Assembly: GCF_004022215.1 (NCBI RefSeq)
Contig: NZ_SAUZ01000024.1
Span: 1-64,000 of the forward strand
Direction of reading: 5' to 3'
DNA: 64,000 nt
DNA from: Paenirhodobacter populi
GTDB lineage: Bacteria > Pseudomonadota > Alphaproteobacteria > Rhodobacterales > Rhodobacteraceae
Positions 36,811 to 45,103 of this stretch are shown here, in pieces. Position 1 is the first letter of the stretch; every line of letters starts with the position of its first letter. The notes under the pieces were generated by a model. That model was not told where the DNA came from, made no database searches, and was given only the letters and a program-made list of their open reading frames with translations. A program made the translations under genes and the position numbers.

Positions 36811-37698
36811 ATGAACGACAAAAAGCCGGAACGTCGCGGATTGGGCCGGGGCCTCTCGGCCCTGATGGCGGATGCCTATCTGACCCCGGCGGATGTCGAT
36901 GCGGCGCCGCGCAGGCCGGAAACCCATCTTCCGATCGAGATGATCGAGCCCAATCCGGACCAGCCGCGCCGCACCTTCGACCCGGAGGCGCTCGATGAAC
37001 TTGCGGCCTCGATCCGCGAAAAGGGCGTCATCCAGCCGCTGATCGTTCGCAAGCATCCGCACAAAGATGGCCATTACGAAATCGTTGCCGGCGAACGCCG
37101 CTGGCGCGCCGCGCAAATCGCGCAATTGCACGAACTTCCGGCCATCGTTCGCGATCTGAGCGATACCGAGGTTCTCGAAGTCGCCATCATCGAAAACATC
37201 CAGCGCGCCGATCTGAACCCGCTGGAAGAGGCGCTCAGCTATCGCCAGCTCATGGACCGTTTCGGCCATACGCAGGAAAAACTGGCCGAAGCGCTTTCAA
37301 AAAGCCGCAGCCATATCGCAAACCAGCTTCGTCTGCTGCAACTCCCTGACGAAGTTCAGGATTTTCTGCGCGACGGCAAGCTGACGGCGGGTCATGCGCG
37401 GGCGATGATCACTTCGGCAGACCCTATCCGTCTTGCGCGCGAGGCTGTTTCGCGCGGGCTTTCGGTGCGCGAGGTCGAACGTCTGGCGCAGAAGCCCCGC
37501 GAGACCGGCGCAAAATCCAACCCCGCTCCCACGCGCAACAAGGATGCTGATACCGTCGCGCTGGAAAACGATCTGAGCGCCGCTGTCGGTCTCAAGGTCT
37601 CGATCATGCCTAAATCGGCACAAAGCGGGCAGTTGGTGATTTCCTACGCCGATCTGGATGAACTTGACCGCCTGTGCCAGCTTCTCAGCAGTCACTGA
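36811..37698 (+). CDS. parB: Chromosome partitioning protein ParB
   Basis: A 295-aa CTP-dependent clamp. It begins RRGLGRGLSALM, the ParA-contact motif. The ParB/Srx domain has PNPDQPRRTFDP and the CTP-binding GERRWRAAQIAQL and ENIQRADLNPLEEA. A helix-turn-helix LAEALSKSRSHIANQLRLL follows, then a C-terminal dimer domain. Its parS targets are at 33512 and 35414. Confidence 0.95.
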   Translation: MNDKKPERRGLGRGLSALMADAYLTPADVDAAPRRPETHLPIEMIEPNPDQPRRTFDPEALDELAASIREKGVIQPLIVRKHPHKDGHYEIVAGERRWRAAQIAQLHELPAIVRDLSDTEVLEVAIIENIQRADLNPLEEALSYRQLMDRFGHTQEKLAEALSKSRSHIANQLRLLQLPDEVQDFLRDGKLTAGHARAMITSADPIRLAREAVSRGLSVREVERLAQKPRETGAKSNPAPTRNKDADTVALENDLSAAVGLKVSIMPKSAQSGQLVISYADLDELDRLCQLLSSH

Positions 37699-37701
37699 AG
37701 C

Positions 37702-38859
37702 TCAGGGCATCAGCTCGCGGATCACACCATTCAGCACGGCGCGGCCCTCGGCGGTCGCACGAATCCGACCGGAATCGTCACTAATCAGGCCCAATTCCTG
37801 CAGATCGCGGATCTTGTCCTGCGGCAGATCGCGGCCGGAAAGGGCGCGATACCGCAGCGGATCGATCCCTTCGGCCAGTCGCAGCCCGAACAGCAGAAAT
37901 TCGATCGCCTGTTCGTCACGGGGCAGGGCTTCGCGCGGCAGCTCCCCGCATCTGTCCCGCTCGACCATCTCCAGCCATGCTCCCGGTGCCTTCGGCGTTG
38001 TCGTGGCGTGGCGCTGGCCGGCAAGCGTCAACCGTCCATGCGCACCGGGGCCGATACCGGCATAATCGCCATAACGCCAGTAGACCTCATTGTGCCGGCA
38101 TTCCGCGCCTTCGCGGGCGTGGTTCGACACCTCATAGGCGTGCAGGCCGGCGCTGTCGCAAATTTCCTGCGTGCGCAGATACATATCCGCGCCCAGATCC
38201 TCGTCCGGCAGACCGGGCAGTTTGCCGATCGCCGCGCGGCGGCCAAAGGCTGTGCCTTCCTCGATCGTCAGTTGATAAAGGGAGAAGTGATCCACCGCCA
38301 TGCCGATCGCCTCGCGCAGCTCCGCCTCCCATGCGGCAAGATCCTGCTCCTGCCGGGCATAGATCAGATCGAAGCTCACCCGCTGGAAATGCGTCCGCGC
38401 GATGTCAAAGGCCCGGCGCCCCTCGGCAGCGGTGTGCATCCGGCCAAGGCGACGCAGGTCGGTGTCGTTCAGCGCCTGCATTCCCATGGAAATCCGGTTC
38501 ACCCCGGCCTCGGAATAGGCTCTGAACCGGCCGGATTCGATACTGGTGGGGTTCGCTTCCAGCGTCACTTCCAGATCGTTCGACAACCGCCAGCGGGCGC
38601 GGATACGGTCCAGAATGGCGCTGACCAATTCCGGCTCCATCAGCGAAGGTGTCCCGCCGCCGAAGAATACGGTGTTCAGGATACGGTCGGGCACCTCCGC
38701 CGCAACCCTGTCGATCTCGGCCAGATAGGCGGCCTGCCAGCGGCGTTGGTCAATCGCCGCCGAGACATGACTGTTGAAGTCGCAATAAGGGCATTTGGCG
38801 GCACAGAAGGGCCAGTGGAGGTAAAGGCCGAACCCTCCGTGCCGCCAATCCTCGGTCAT
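37702..38859 (-). CDS. hemW: Radical SAM HemW-like heme chaperone
   Basis: A 385-aa HemN-related radical SAM protein. The motif is [13 protein letters not shown] with Cys19, Cys23 and Cys26. [33 protein letters not shown] and AYEVSNHA follow. The Phe/Ala after the third Cys and the short N-terminus fit HemW (heme trafficking) more than true HemN. ATG 38859 overlaps the upstream gene by 4 bp. Convergent with parB, 3 bp apart. Confidence 0.9.
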   Translation of the reverse strand: MTEDWRHGGFGLYLHWPFCAAKCPYCDFNSHVSAAIDQRRWQAAYLAEIDRVAAEVPDRILNTVFFGGGTPSLMEPELVSAILDRIRARWRLSNDLEVTLEANPTSIESGRFRAYSEAGVNRISMGMQALNDTDLRRLGRMHTAAEGRRAFDIARTHFQRVSFDLIYARQEQDLAAWEAELREAIGMAVDHFSLYQLTIEEGTAFGRRAAIGKLPGLPDEDLGADMYLRTQEICDSAGLHAYEVSNHAREGAECRHNEVYWRYGDYAGIGPGAHGRLTLAGQRHATTTPKAPGAWLEMVERDRCGELPREALPRDEQAIEFLLFGLRLAEGIDPLRYRALSGRDLPQDKIRDLQELGLISDDSGRIRATAEGRAVLNGVIRELMP

Positions 38860-39836
38860 CCGCGCAGCGCCGTGACTTCGATTTCGATTTTCATCGCCGG
38901 ATTCACCAGCCCTGCCACGATCATCATCGCCGCCGGGCGAATCTCGCCGAAGGTCTCCGACAGGGCAGGAATGATCGCCTCGACATAGGACGGATCGGTG
39001 ATCACGTAATTCGCCCGCACCACGTCGGACAGGCTGAAGCCCTGCGCCTCCAGCACGCCCCGAATGGTCGCCAGCGCGTTGCGGGCCTGATCCAGAACGC
39101 TGTCGGGGAAGGTTCTTGTCACCGGATCCGCGCCCGTGGTCCCGGCGACAAAGCACCAGTCGCCCTGCATTACGGCCCGCGAATAGCCCAGCTTCGGCTC
39201 ATAGGGCGAGCCGCTGGACACATTCCTGCGCCCGCCAAAGCAGGTCACCAGCTTGCGGAAGGCATTGGCGCGGTGGCTGATCCGGTTCTTTTCCGCTGGT
39301 TCCATCTCGCCAAAGGTGATGTCGTAACCGTCGGGCTGGAACATCGGGTCATAGCCATGCCCATGCGTGCCGCGCATCGGCCAGACGAGCTGGCCCTCCA
39401 CCTTGCCGTCGAAGATCTCGTCATGCCCATCGGGCCAGGCCAGAACCAGCGTCGAGCGGAACCGGGCGGTGCGCGGAAACGGCGCCGCGATCTTTTCGCA
39501 TTCGGTCCAGGTCTTGGTCATCGCCATGGTGAAATCGCGCCCGTTCGGCGTTTCGGCCCAGTCGGCGGTATAGACCCCCGGGGCACCGCCAAGGGCGTCG
39601 ACCTCGATCCCGCTGTCGTCCGACAGCGCCGGCAGGCCGGTCGCCTGCGCCGCCGCATGGGCCTTGATCCGGGCGTTTTCGGCAAAAGTAGTGCCTGTTT
39701 CCTCGGGTTCCGGCAGATTGAAATCGGCGTTCGACTTCACCTCGATCCCGTAGGGCGCCAGCAGCGCCCGCATCTCTTCGACCTTGCCCGCGTTATGCGT
39801 CGCGAAGAGCAGCGTCTTGCCGGTGAACTTCCTCAT
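38856..39836 (-). CDS. rdgB: RdgB-RidA fusion: XTP/dITP pyrophosphatase joined to a RidA-like domain
   Basis: A 326-aa protein of two complete families in one frame. Residues 1-200 are RdgB/HAM1 ([46 protein letters not shown]), which clears ITP, dITP and XTP. Residues 203-326 are a RidA/YjgF domain ([38 protein letters not shown]). The RidA part retains the Arg (Arg300) and the KIEIEV end that bind imine substrates. RdgB alone is usually about 200 aa. The joint at about residue 201 has neither stop nor start. Overlaps rph and hemW by 4 bp each. Either a true fusion or loss of a stop between adjacent genes. Confidence 0.88.
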   Translation of the reverse strand: MRKFTGKTLLFATHNAGKVEEMRALLAPYGIEVKSNADFNLPEPEETGTTFAENARIKAHAAAQATGLPALSDDSGIEVDALGGAPGVYTADWAETPNGRDFTMAMTKTWTECEKIAAPFPRTARFRSTLVLAWPDGHDEIFDGKVEGQLVWPMRGTHGHGYDPMFQPDGYDITFGEMEPAEKNRISHRANAFRKLVTCFGGRRNVSSGSPYEPKLGYSRAVMQGDWCFVAGTTGADPVTRTFPDSVLDQARNALATIRGVLEAQGFSLSDVVRANYVITDPSYVEAIIPALSETFGEIRPAAMMIVAGLVNPAMKIEIEVTALRG

Positions 39837-40546
39837 GCCACGGCTTCCTTCTGCGCGGCGACGAGTTTGGCGATCCCCGCTTCGGCCAGATCCAGCAACT
39901 GGTTCATCTGGTCTCGGGTGAAGGTCGCGCCCTCGGCTGACATCTGCACCTCGACCAGCTTGCCCGCGCCGGTCAGGATGAAATTGCCGTCAACGCCGGC
40001 CTCGCTGTCCTCGGCATAGTCCAGATCGGCCACCGCCTGCCCGGCGTAGATGCCGCAGGAAATCGCCGCCACGTGGTCGAGGATCGGGTCCGAGGAGATC
40101 ACGCCGGCCTTCAGCAGCTTGTTCACCGCCAGACGCAGCGCCACCCAGCCCCCGGTGATCGAGGCGCAGCGCGTCCCGCCATCCGCCTGAATCACGTCGC
40201 AATCGACGACGATCTGCCGTTCGCCAAGCGCCGAGCGGTCAACGCCGGCCCGCAAGGACCGCCCGATCAGCCGCTGGATTTCCTGCGTTCGGCCGGATTG
40301 CTTGCCCACCGCGGCTTCGCGCCGGGTGCGGGAATTGGTGGCGCGCGGCAGCATGCCGTATTCCGCCGTGACCCAGCCGAGCCCGGTGCCCTTCAGGAAA
40401 GAGGGCGCCTTTTCCTCAAGCGTGGCGGTGCACAGCACATGGGTGTCGCCGACCTTGATCAGGCAGGATCCCTCCGCATGTCTGGTGATGCCGGTCTCGA
40501 TTGAAATCGTGCGGATTTCGCCTAGATTCCTGCCAGAAGGGCGCAT
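39833..40546 (-). CDS. rph: Ribonuclease PH
   Basis: A 237-aa phosphorolytic 3'-5' exonuclease that trims tRNA 3' ends. [55 protein letters not shown] (core [11 protein letters not shown]) and [19 protein letters not shown] are intact. First gene of the rph, rdgB-ridA, hemW unit and divergent from hrcA. Confidence 0.95.
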   Translation of the reverse strand: MRPSGRNLGEIRTISIETGITRHAEGSCLIKVGDTHVLCTATLEEKAPSFLKGTGLGWVTAEYGMLPRATNSRTRREAAVGKQSGRTQEIQRLIGRSLRAGVDRSALGERQIVVDCDVIQADGGTRCASITGGWVALRLAVNKLLKAGVISSDPILDHVAAISCGIYAGQAVADLDYAEDSEAGVDGNFILTGAGKLVEVQMSAEGATFTRDQMNQLLDLAEAGIAKLVAAQKEAVA

Positions 40547-40615
40547 GATCGTTCCTTTCGAAGAGTTTGCCTCATTTGAGGCGAGGAAGGCCGCGATGCA
40601 AGCCCGAAGGCACGA

Positions 40616-40643
40616 TTGACCTGATCGTGTCTTGGGCTTTAAT
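40616..40643 (+). promoter_or_regulatory. Promoter of hrcA-grpE
   Basis: TTGACC (40616-40621), a 16-nt spacer and TTTAAT (40638-40643). Transcription would begin near 40650, just before the candidate start codons, leaving almost no leader. A 14-bp palindrome GCCTCATTTGAGGC lies upstream at 40569-40582. Confidence 0.5.
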
Positions 40644-40662
40644 GCTGGCAATGAAGAACGTG

Positions 40663-41727
40663 ATGGACGACCAGACCAGATTGCTGTCCGACCTCAATGA
40701 ACGCTCGCGTGAAGTCTTTCGCCGGGTGGTCGAGGGCTATCTGGAAACCGGGGATCCGGTCGGATCGCGCACCCTGACCCGGCAGTTCAGCGAAAAGCTG
40801 TCCGCCGCGACGATCCGCAATGTGATGCAGGACCTTGAATACATGGGGCTTCTGGGCAGCCCGCATGTTTCCGCCGGACGGGTTCCGACGCAGCTGGGCC
40901 TGCGGATCTTCGTCGACGGCTTCATGGAGATGAGCGAGCTTCACGCCCGGGACCGACAGGCGCTGGAGGCGACACTGGGCGAAAGCGACCCGGATGTCGG
41001 CTCGCTGCTCGATCGGGTCAGCGGCGCGCTGTCGGGGCTGACGCATGGGGCGAGCATCGTTCTGGCGCCGAAACACGAAGCGGCGATCCGGCATATCGAA
41101 TTCGTCTCGCTCGGGCCTGACAGGGCGCTGGTGGTGCTGGTCTTTGCTGACGGACAGGTCGAAAATCGCGTATTCACTCCGCCGCCGGGGCAGACGCCGT
41201 CCTCGATGCGCGAGGCGGCGAATTTCCTCAACGCACTGGCCGAGGGGCTGACGCTCGCCGACCTGCGCAAGCAGATCACGGCCGAGATCGCCTCGCGCCG
41301 GCAGGAACTGGATACGCTCGCCTCGGCGCTGGTCGAAAGCGGTCTGGCGCAATGGGCCGACAAGGGCGAGTCCTATGAACGGCTGATCGTGCGCGGCCAG
41401 TCGAACCTTCTGGATGCCGAGGGCGATATCGACCGGGTCCGCAGCCTGTTCGACGATCTGGAACGCAAGCGCGACATCGCCGAATTCCTCGATCTGACCG
41501 AGAAAGGCGACGGTGTGCGCATTTTTATCGGCTCGGAGAACAAGCTTTTTTCACTTTCGGGTTCCTCTGTCGTCGTCTCTCCCTATATGAACGCTGAACG
41601 CAAGATCATCGGGGCGATAGGGGTTATCGGGCCGACACGGCTCAACTACGGACGCATCGTGCCGATCGTGGATTTCACGGCGCAGCTTGTCGGGCGCGTT
41701 CTGTCCGGCAAAAGGGTAGGACCATGA
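40663..41727 (+). CDS. hrcA: Heat-inducible transcription repressor HrcA
   Basis: A 354-aa repressor of class I heat-shock genes. The winged helix opens [20 protein letters not shown] and includes [33 protein letters not shown] (core [13 protein letters not shown]). Middle GAF-like and C-terminal domains end in [26 protein letters not shown]. ATGs at 40642, 40651 and 40663 are in frame. The predicted transcription start near 40650 leaves 40663, or a leaderless 40651. I see no CIRCE inverted repeat nearby. ATGA overlap with grpE. Confidence 0.93.
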   Translation: MDDQTRLLSDLNERSREVFRRVVEGYLETGDPVGSRTLTRQFSEKLSAATIRNVMQDLEYMGLLGSPHVSAGRVPTQLGLRIFVDGFMEMSELHARDRQALEATLGESDPDVGSLLDRVSGALSGLTHGASIVLAPKHEAAIRHIEFVSLGPDRALVVLVFADGQVENRVFTPPPGQTPSSMREAANFLNALAEGLTLADLRKQITAEIASRRQELDTLASALVESGLAQWADKGESYERLIVRGQSNLLDAEGDIDRVRSLFDDLERKRDIAEFLDLTEKGDGVRIFIGSENKLFSLSGSSVVVSPYMNAERKIIGAIGVIGPTRLNYGRIVPIVDFTAQLVGRVLSGKRVGP

Positions 41728-42272
41728 GTGAAAAGAAAGACGAGATGCTCGAAGATCAGGAGCAACTGAACGAACCGCTGGCCGAAGATTCGGTGGACGA
41801 AAGCGGTGAACTGGAAACGCTGCGCGCCGAGCGGGATGAATTCAGGGATCGGTTCATGCGGGCGCTGGCGGATGCCGAGAATGCCCGCAAGCGCGCCGAC
41901 CGCGACCGCCGCGAGGCGGAAAACTACGGTGGCTCGAAACTGGCGCGCGACATGCTGCCGGTGTTCGACGCGCTGAACCGCGCGCTGGATGCGGCGGGCG
42001 AGGATGTGCGCGCCGCGGCCCCCGCGCTGATCGAGGGCGTGGAACTGACGCAGCGCGAACTGCTGAACGTCTTCAAGCGCCACGGCATCGTCGCCATCAC
42101 GCCCGTGGTCGGCGACCGTTTCGATCCGCAGCATCACGAGGCGATGTTCGAGGCGCCGGTTCCCGGCACCAAGGCGGGCGACATCATTCAGGTGATGGAC
42201 AACGGCTTCATGCTGCATGACCGGCTGCTGCGTCCGGCGAAGGTCGGCGTGAGTTCCACACCGAAAAGCTGA
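41724..42272 (+). CDS. grpE: Nucleotide exchange factor GrpE
   Basis: A 182-aa DnaK co-chaperone. An acidic N-terminus and a long coiled coil (LRAERDEFRDRFMRALADAENARKR core) precede the beta domain. NYGGSKLARDMLPVFDALNRAL (core LARDMLPVFDALNRA) and GDRFDPQHHEAMFE then VMDNGFMLHDRLLRPAKVGVS are diagnostic. Coupled to hrcA by ATGA. Confidence 0.95.
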   Translation: MSEKKDEMLEDQEQLNEPLAEDSVDESGELETLRAERDEFRDRFMRALADAENARKRADRDRREAENYGGSKLARDMLPVFDALNRALDAAGEDVRAAAPALIEGVELTQRELLNVFKRHGIVAITPVVGDRFDPQHHEAMFEAPVPGTKAGDIIQVMDNGFMLHDRLLRPAKVGVSSTPKS

Positions 42273-42285
42273 CCGATGGCGGGCG

Positions 42286-42354
42286 GGGGGCGCTGCCCCC
42301 ATCCTTGCGGCAAAGCCGCAAGGATTCCCCCGGGATATTTATGGAAGAATGAAG
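42286..42354 (+). repeat. Intergenic structured repeat, copy 6 (plus orientation)
   Basis: GGGGGCGCTGCCCCC (42286-42300), second hairpin ATCCTTGCGGC-AAA-GCCGCAAGGAT with an 11-bp perfect stem (42301-42325), tail CCCCCGGGATATTTATGG and AAGAATGAAG. It lies between the convergent grpE and mutS stops. Confidence 0.8.
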
Positions 42355-42355
42355 A

Positions 42356-44995
42356 TCAGGGGGCTTCCTTCAGGAGCCCCCTGAGTTCGTAAAGCGCCTC
42401 CATCGCCTGTTTCGGCGTCATCTCGTCGGGATGGAGGGTGCGCAGGCGCTCCTCGACCTTCGACGGTGCGGCGGGCGCGGGCGCCGGTTTCGCCACCGAG
42501 AACAGCGGCAGGTCGTCGATCACCATCTGCTTCTTCGACCCACCCTCGCGGTCGCCGGTTTCCAGCGCGTCGAGAACGATCCGCGCCCGTGACACGACCG
42601 AGGCGGGCAGGCCCGCCAGTTGCGCCACCTGCACGCCGTAGCTGCGATCCGCTGCGCCCTTGCGCACCTCGTGCAGGAAGATCACCTCGCCTTCCCATTC
42701 CTTGACGCTGACGGTGGCGTTTTCCACGCCGTCGAGCTTGCGGGCGAGTGCGGTCATTTCGTGGTAATGCGTGGCGAAAAGCGCGCGGCAGCGGTTCGCG
42801 CCGTGCAGATGTTCCAGCACCGCCCAGGCGATCGACAGCCCGTCATAGGTGGCCGTGCCGCGCCCGATTTCATCCAGAATAACCAGCGCCCTGTCATCCG
42901 CTTGATTGAGAATTGCCGCGGTTTCCACCATTTCCACCATAAAGGTGGAACGTCCCCGCGCCAGATCGTCCGCCGCGCCGACGCGGCTGAAAAGCTGGCT
43001 CACCAGCCCGATATGCGCGCGCCGCGCGGGAACGAAGCTGCCCGCCTGCGCCAGTAGGGCGATCAGCGCGTTCTGCCGCAGGAAGGTGGATTTCCCCGCC
43101 ATGTTCGGCCCGGTCAGCAGCCAGATCGCCGGCGTGGCGCCGGAGGTCAGGCCACAGTCGTTGGCGATGAAGGATTCACCCCGGCGTTTCAGCGAGGCCT
43201 CGACAACCGGGTGACGGCCGCCTTCCACCTCGAAGGCGCGGCTTTCGTCGATCAGCGGCTCGACCCAATCCTCCCCGGCGGCAAGATCGGCGAAAGCCGT
43301 GGCAAGGTCGATTTCGGCAAGCGCCCGGGCCGCCTCGCCGATCGGACCGGCATGGGCGAGGATCGCGGATTTCAGGCTGTCATACAGGCGTTTTTCAATC
43401 TCCAGCGCATGGGCGCCGGCGTTCAGGATGCGGGTTTCCAGCTCGCTCAGTTCCAGCGTGGTGAAGCGCACCTGATTGGCGGTCGTCTGCCGGTGGATGA
43501 ACCGTTCCGACAGGGGCGGCGCCAGCATCCGTTCTGCATGGGTCGCCGTCGTCTCGATGAAATAGCCCAGCACGTTGTTGTGCTTGATCTTCAGCGAGGA
43601 AATCCCGGTGTCCCCGATATACTGCGCCTGCATCCCGGCGATGACGCCGCGCCCTTCGTCGCGCAGCTGCCGCGTCCGGTCCAGTTCCGTATCATAGCCC
43701 GCCGCGATGAAGCCGCCATCGCGTGCCAGCAAGGGCGGCTCGGCCACCAGCGCGGCATCCAGCAGCGCCACGAGGTCCTCATGCCCGGTCAGGGCGCGGG
43801 CCGCCTCGGTCAGCAGGGCGGGCGCGTCCGGGGGCAGCCGCCCGGCGATATGCCCCGCCTGCGTCAGCGCCGCCCGGATCGAAACCATGTCGCGCGGCCC
43901 GCCCCGGTCCAGCGCCAGCCGCCCGAGCGCGCGGTCCATATCCGGCGCGCGCTTCAGATCGGCGCGCAGATCCTCGCAAAAGCGGCTCTGTTCCAGCAGA
44001 AAACGCACCGCATCGTGCCGCGCGCGGATCTGTGCCAGATCGCGCGACGGCGCCGAGATCCGCCGTTCCAGCAGCCGCGCGCCCCCCGCCGTCACCGTCC
44101 GGTCGATCACCGACAGCAGCGATCCCTCGCGCCCGCCCGACAGCGCCTGCGTCAGTTCCAGATTGCGCCGGGTGGCGGCGTCGATCTGCATCAGGGCGCC
44201 GGCTTCCTCGCGCACCGGGCGGCGCAGCAGCGGCAGCTTGCCCCGCTGCGTCAGGTCCAGATAATCGACGATCGCCCCAAGCGCCGAGACCTCGGCCCGC
44301 GAGAACCCGCCGAAAGCGTCGAGCGAGCCGATCCCGTAAAGATCCAGCAGCCGCTTTTCCGCCCCCTGACTGTCGAAGCCCGCGCGCGGCACCACCGTCA
44401 GCGCGACGCGCATATCCTCGGTCACGGGGCGGCAGTCGGCCTCGCGCATTTCACCCACCAGCAGCTCGCGCGGGGCGAGCCGCGCCAGCTCCGCCCCCAG
44501 CCGCACCAGAGGACAGGGCATCACCCGGATCTCGCCCGTGGAAATGTCGACCCAGGCCAGCGCGCCTTCGTCCCGCACCTCGCCCCAGGCGGCGAGGAAG
44601 TTGTTGCGCCGCGCTTCCAGCAGGCTGTCCTCGGTCAGGGTCCCCGGCGTCACCAGCCGCACCACGTCGCGCTTCACCACGGATTTGGAGCCGCGCTTCT
44701 TCGCCTCGGCCGGGTCTTCCATCTGCTCGGCGATGGCGACGCGGAAGCCCTTGCGGATCAGCGTCAGCAGATACCCCTCGGCGGCAAAGACCGGCACGCC
44801 GCACATCGGGATGTCCTGGTCCAGATGCTTGCCGCGTTTCGTCAGCGCGATGTCCAGCGCCGCCGATGCCGCCACGGCATCCTCAAAGAACATTTCGTAG
44901 AAATCGCCCATCCGGTAGAACAGCAGTGCCCCCGGGTTCGCCTCTCTGATCGCCAGATATTGTGCCATCATCGGCGTGACTGTCGGTTCGGTCAT
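42356..44995 (-). CDS. mutS: DNA mismatch repair protein MutS
   Basis: An 879-aa mismatch sensor. The N-terminal mismatch motif is FYRMGDFYEMFFEDA (Phe-x-Glu). Connector, lever and clamp domains are full length. The ABC ATPase has TGPNMAGKSTFLRQ, LILDEIGRGTATYDG-type Walker B (VILDEIGRGT) and FATHYHEM. The C-terminal segment DEMTPKQAMEALYELRGL is the usual tetramer/MutL end. It stands alone, convergent with grpE. Confidence 0.96.
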   Translation of the reverse strand: MTEPTVTPMMAQYLAIREANPGALLFYRMGDFYEMFFEDAVAASAALDIALTKRGKHLDQDIPMCGVPVFAAEGYLLTLIRKGFRVAIAEQMEDPAEAKKRGSKSVVKRDVVRLVTPGTLTEDSLLEARRNNFLAAWGEVRDEGALAWVDISTGEIRVMPCPLVRLGAELARLAPRELLVGEMREADCRPVTEDMRVALTVVPRAGFDSQGAEKRLLDLYGIGSLDAFGGFSRAEVSALGAIVDYLDLTQRGKLPLLRRPVREEAGALMQIDAATRRNLELTQALSGGREGSLLSVIDRTVTAGGARLLERRISAPSRDLAQIRARHDAVRFLLEQSRFCEDLRADLKRAPDMDRALGRLALDRGGPRDMVSIRAALTQAGHIAGRLPPDAPALLTEAARALTGHEDLVALLDAALVAEPPLLARDGGFIAAGYDTELDRTRQLRDEGRGVIAGMQAQYIGDTGISSLKIKHNNVLGYFIETTATHAERMLAPPLSERFIHRQTTANQVRFTTLELSELETRILNAGAHALEIEKRLYDSLKSAILAHAGPIGEAARALAEIDLATAFADLAAGEDWVEPLIDESRAFEVEGGRHPVVEASLKRRGESFIANDCGLTSGATPAIWLLTGPNMAGKSTFLRQNALIALLAQAGSFVPARRAHIGLVSQLFSRVGAADDLARGRSTFMVEMVETAAILNQADDRALVILDEIGRGTATYDGLSIAWAVLEHLHGANRCRALFATHYHEMTALARKLDGVENATVSVKEWEGEVIFLHEVRKGAADRSYGVQVAQLAGLPASVVSRARIVLDALETGDREGGSKKQMVIDDLPLFSVAKPAPAPAAPSKVEERLRTLHPDEMTPKQAMEALYELRGLLKEAP

Positions 44996-45103
44996 GATGC
45001 CCCCTGATTTGGCGCGACCCTACAAAAGGCGAAAACCGCGTGCAAATCCATTGAGACGTCCGCGGCCCGACGCTAAGGAGGTTCCAGATCCGAGGAGACC
45101 CCC

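Noticed and set aside
40547-40662. CIRCE element for HrcA autoregulation
   Set aside because: No TTAGCACTC/GAGTGCTAA pair is present upstream of hrcA-grpE.
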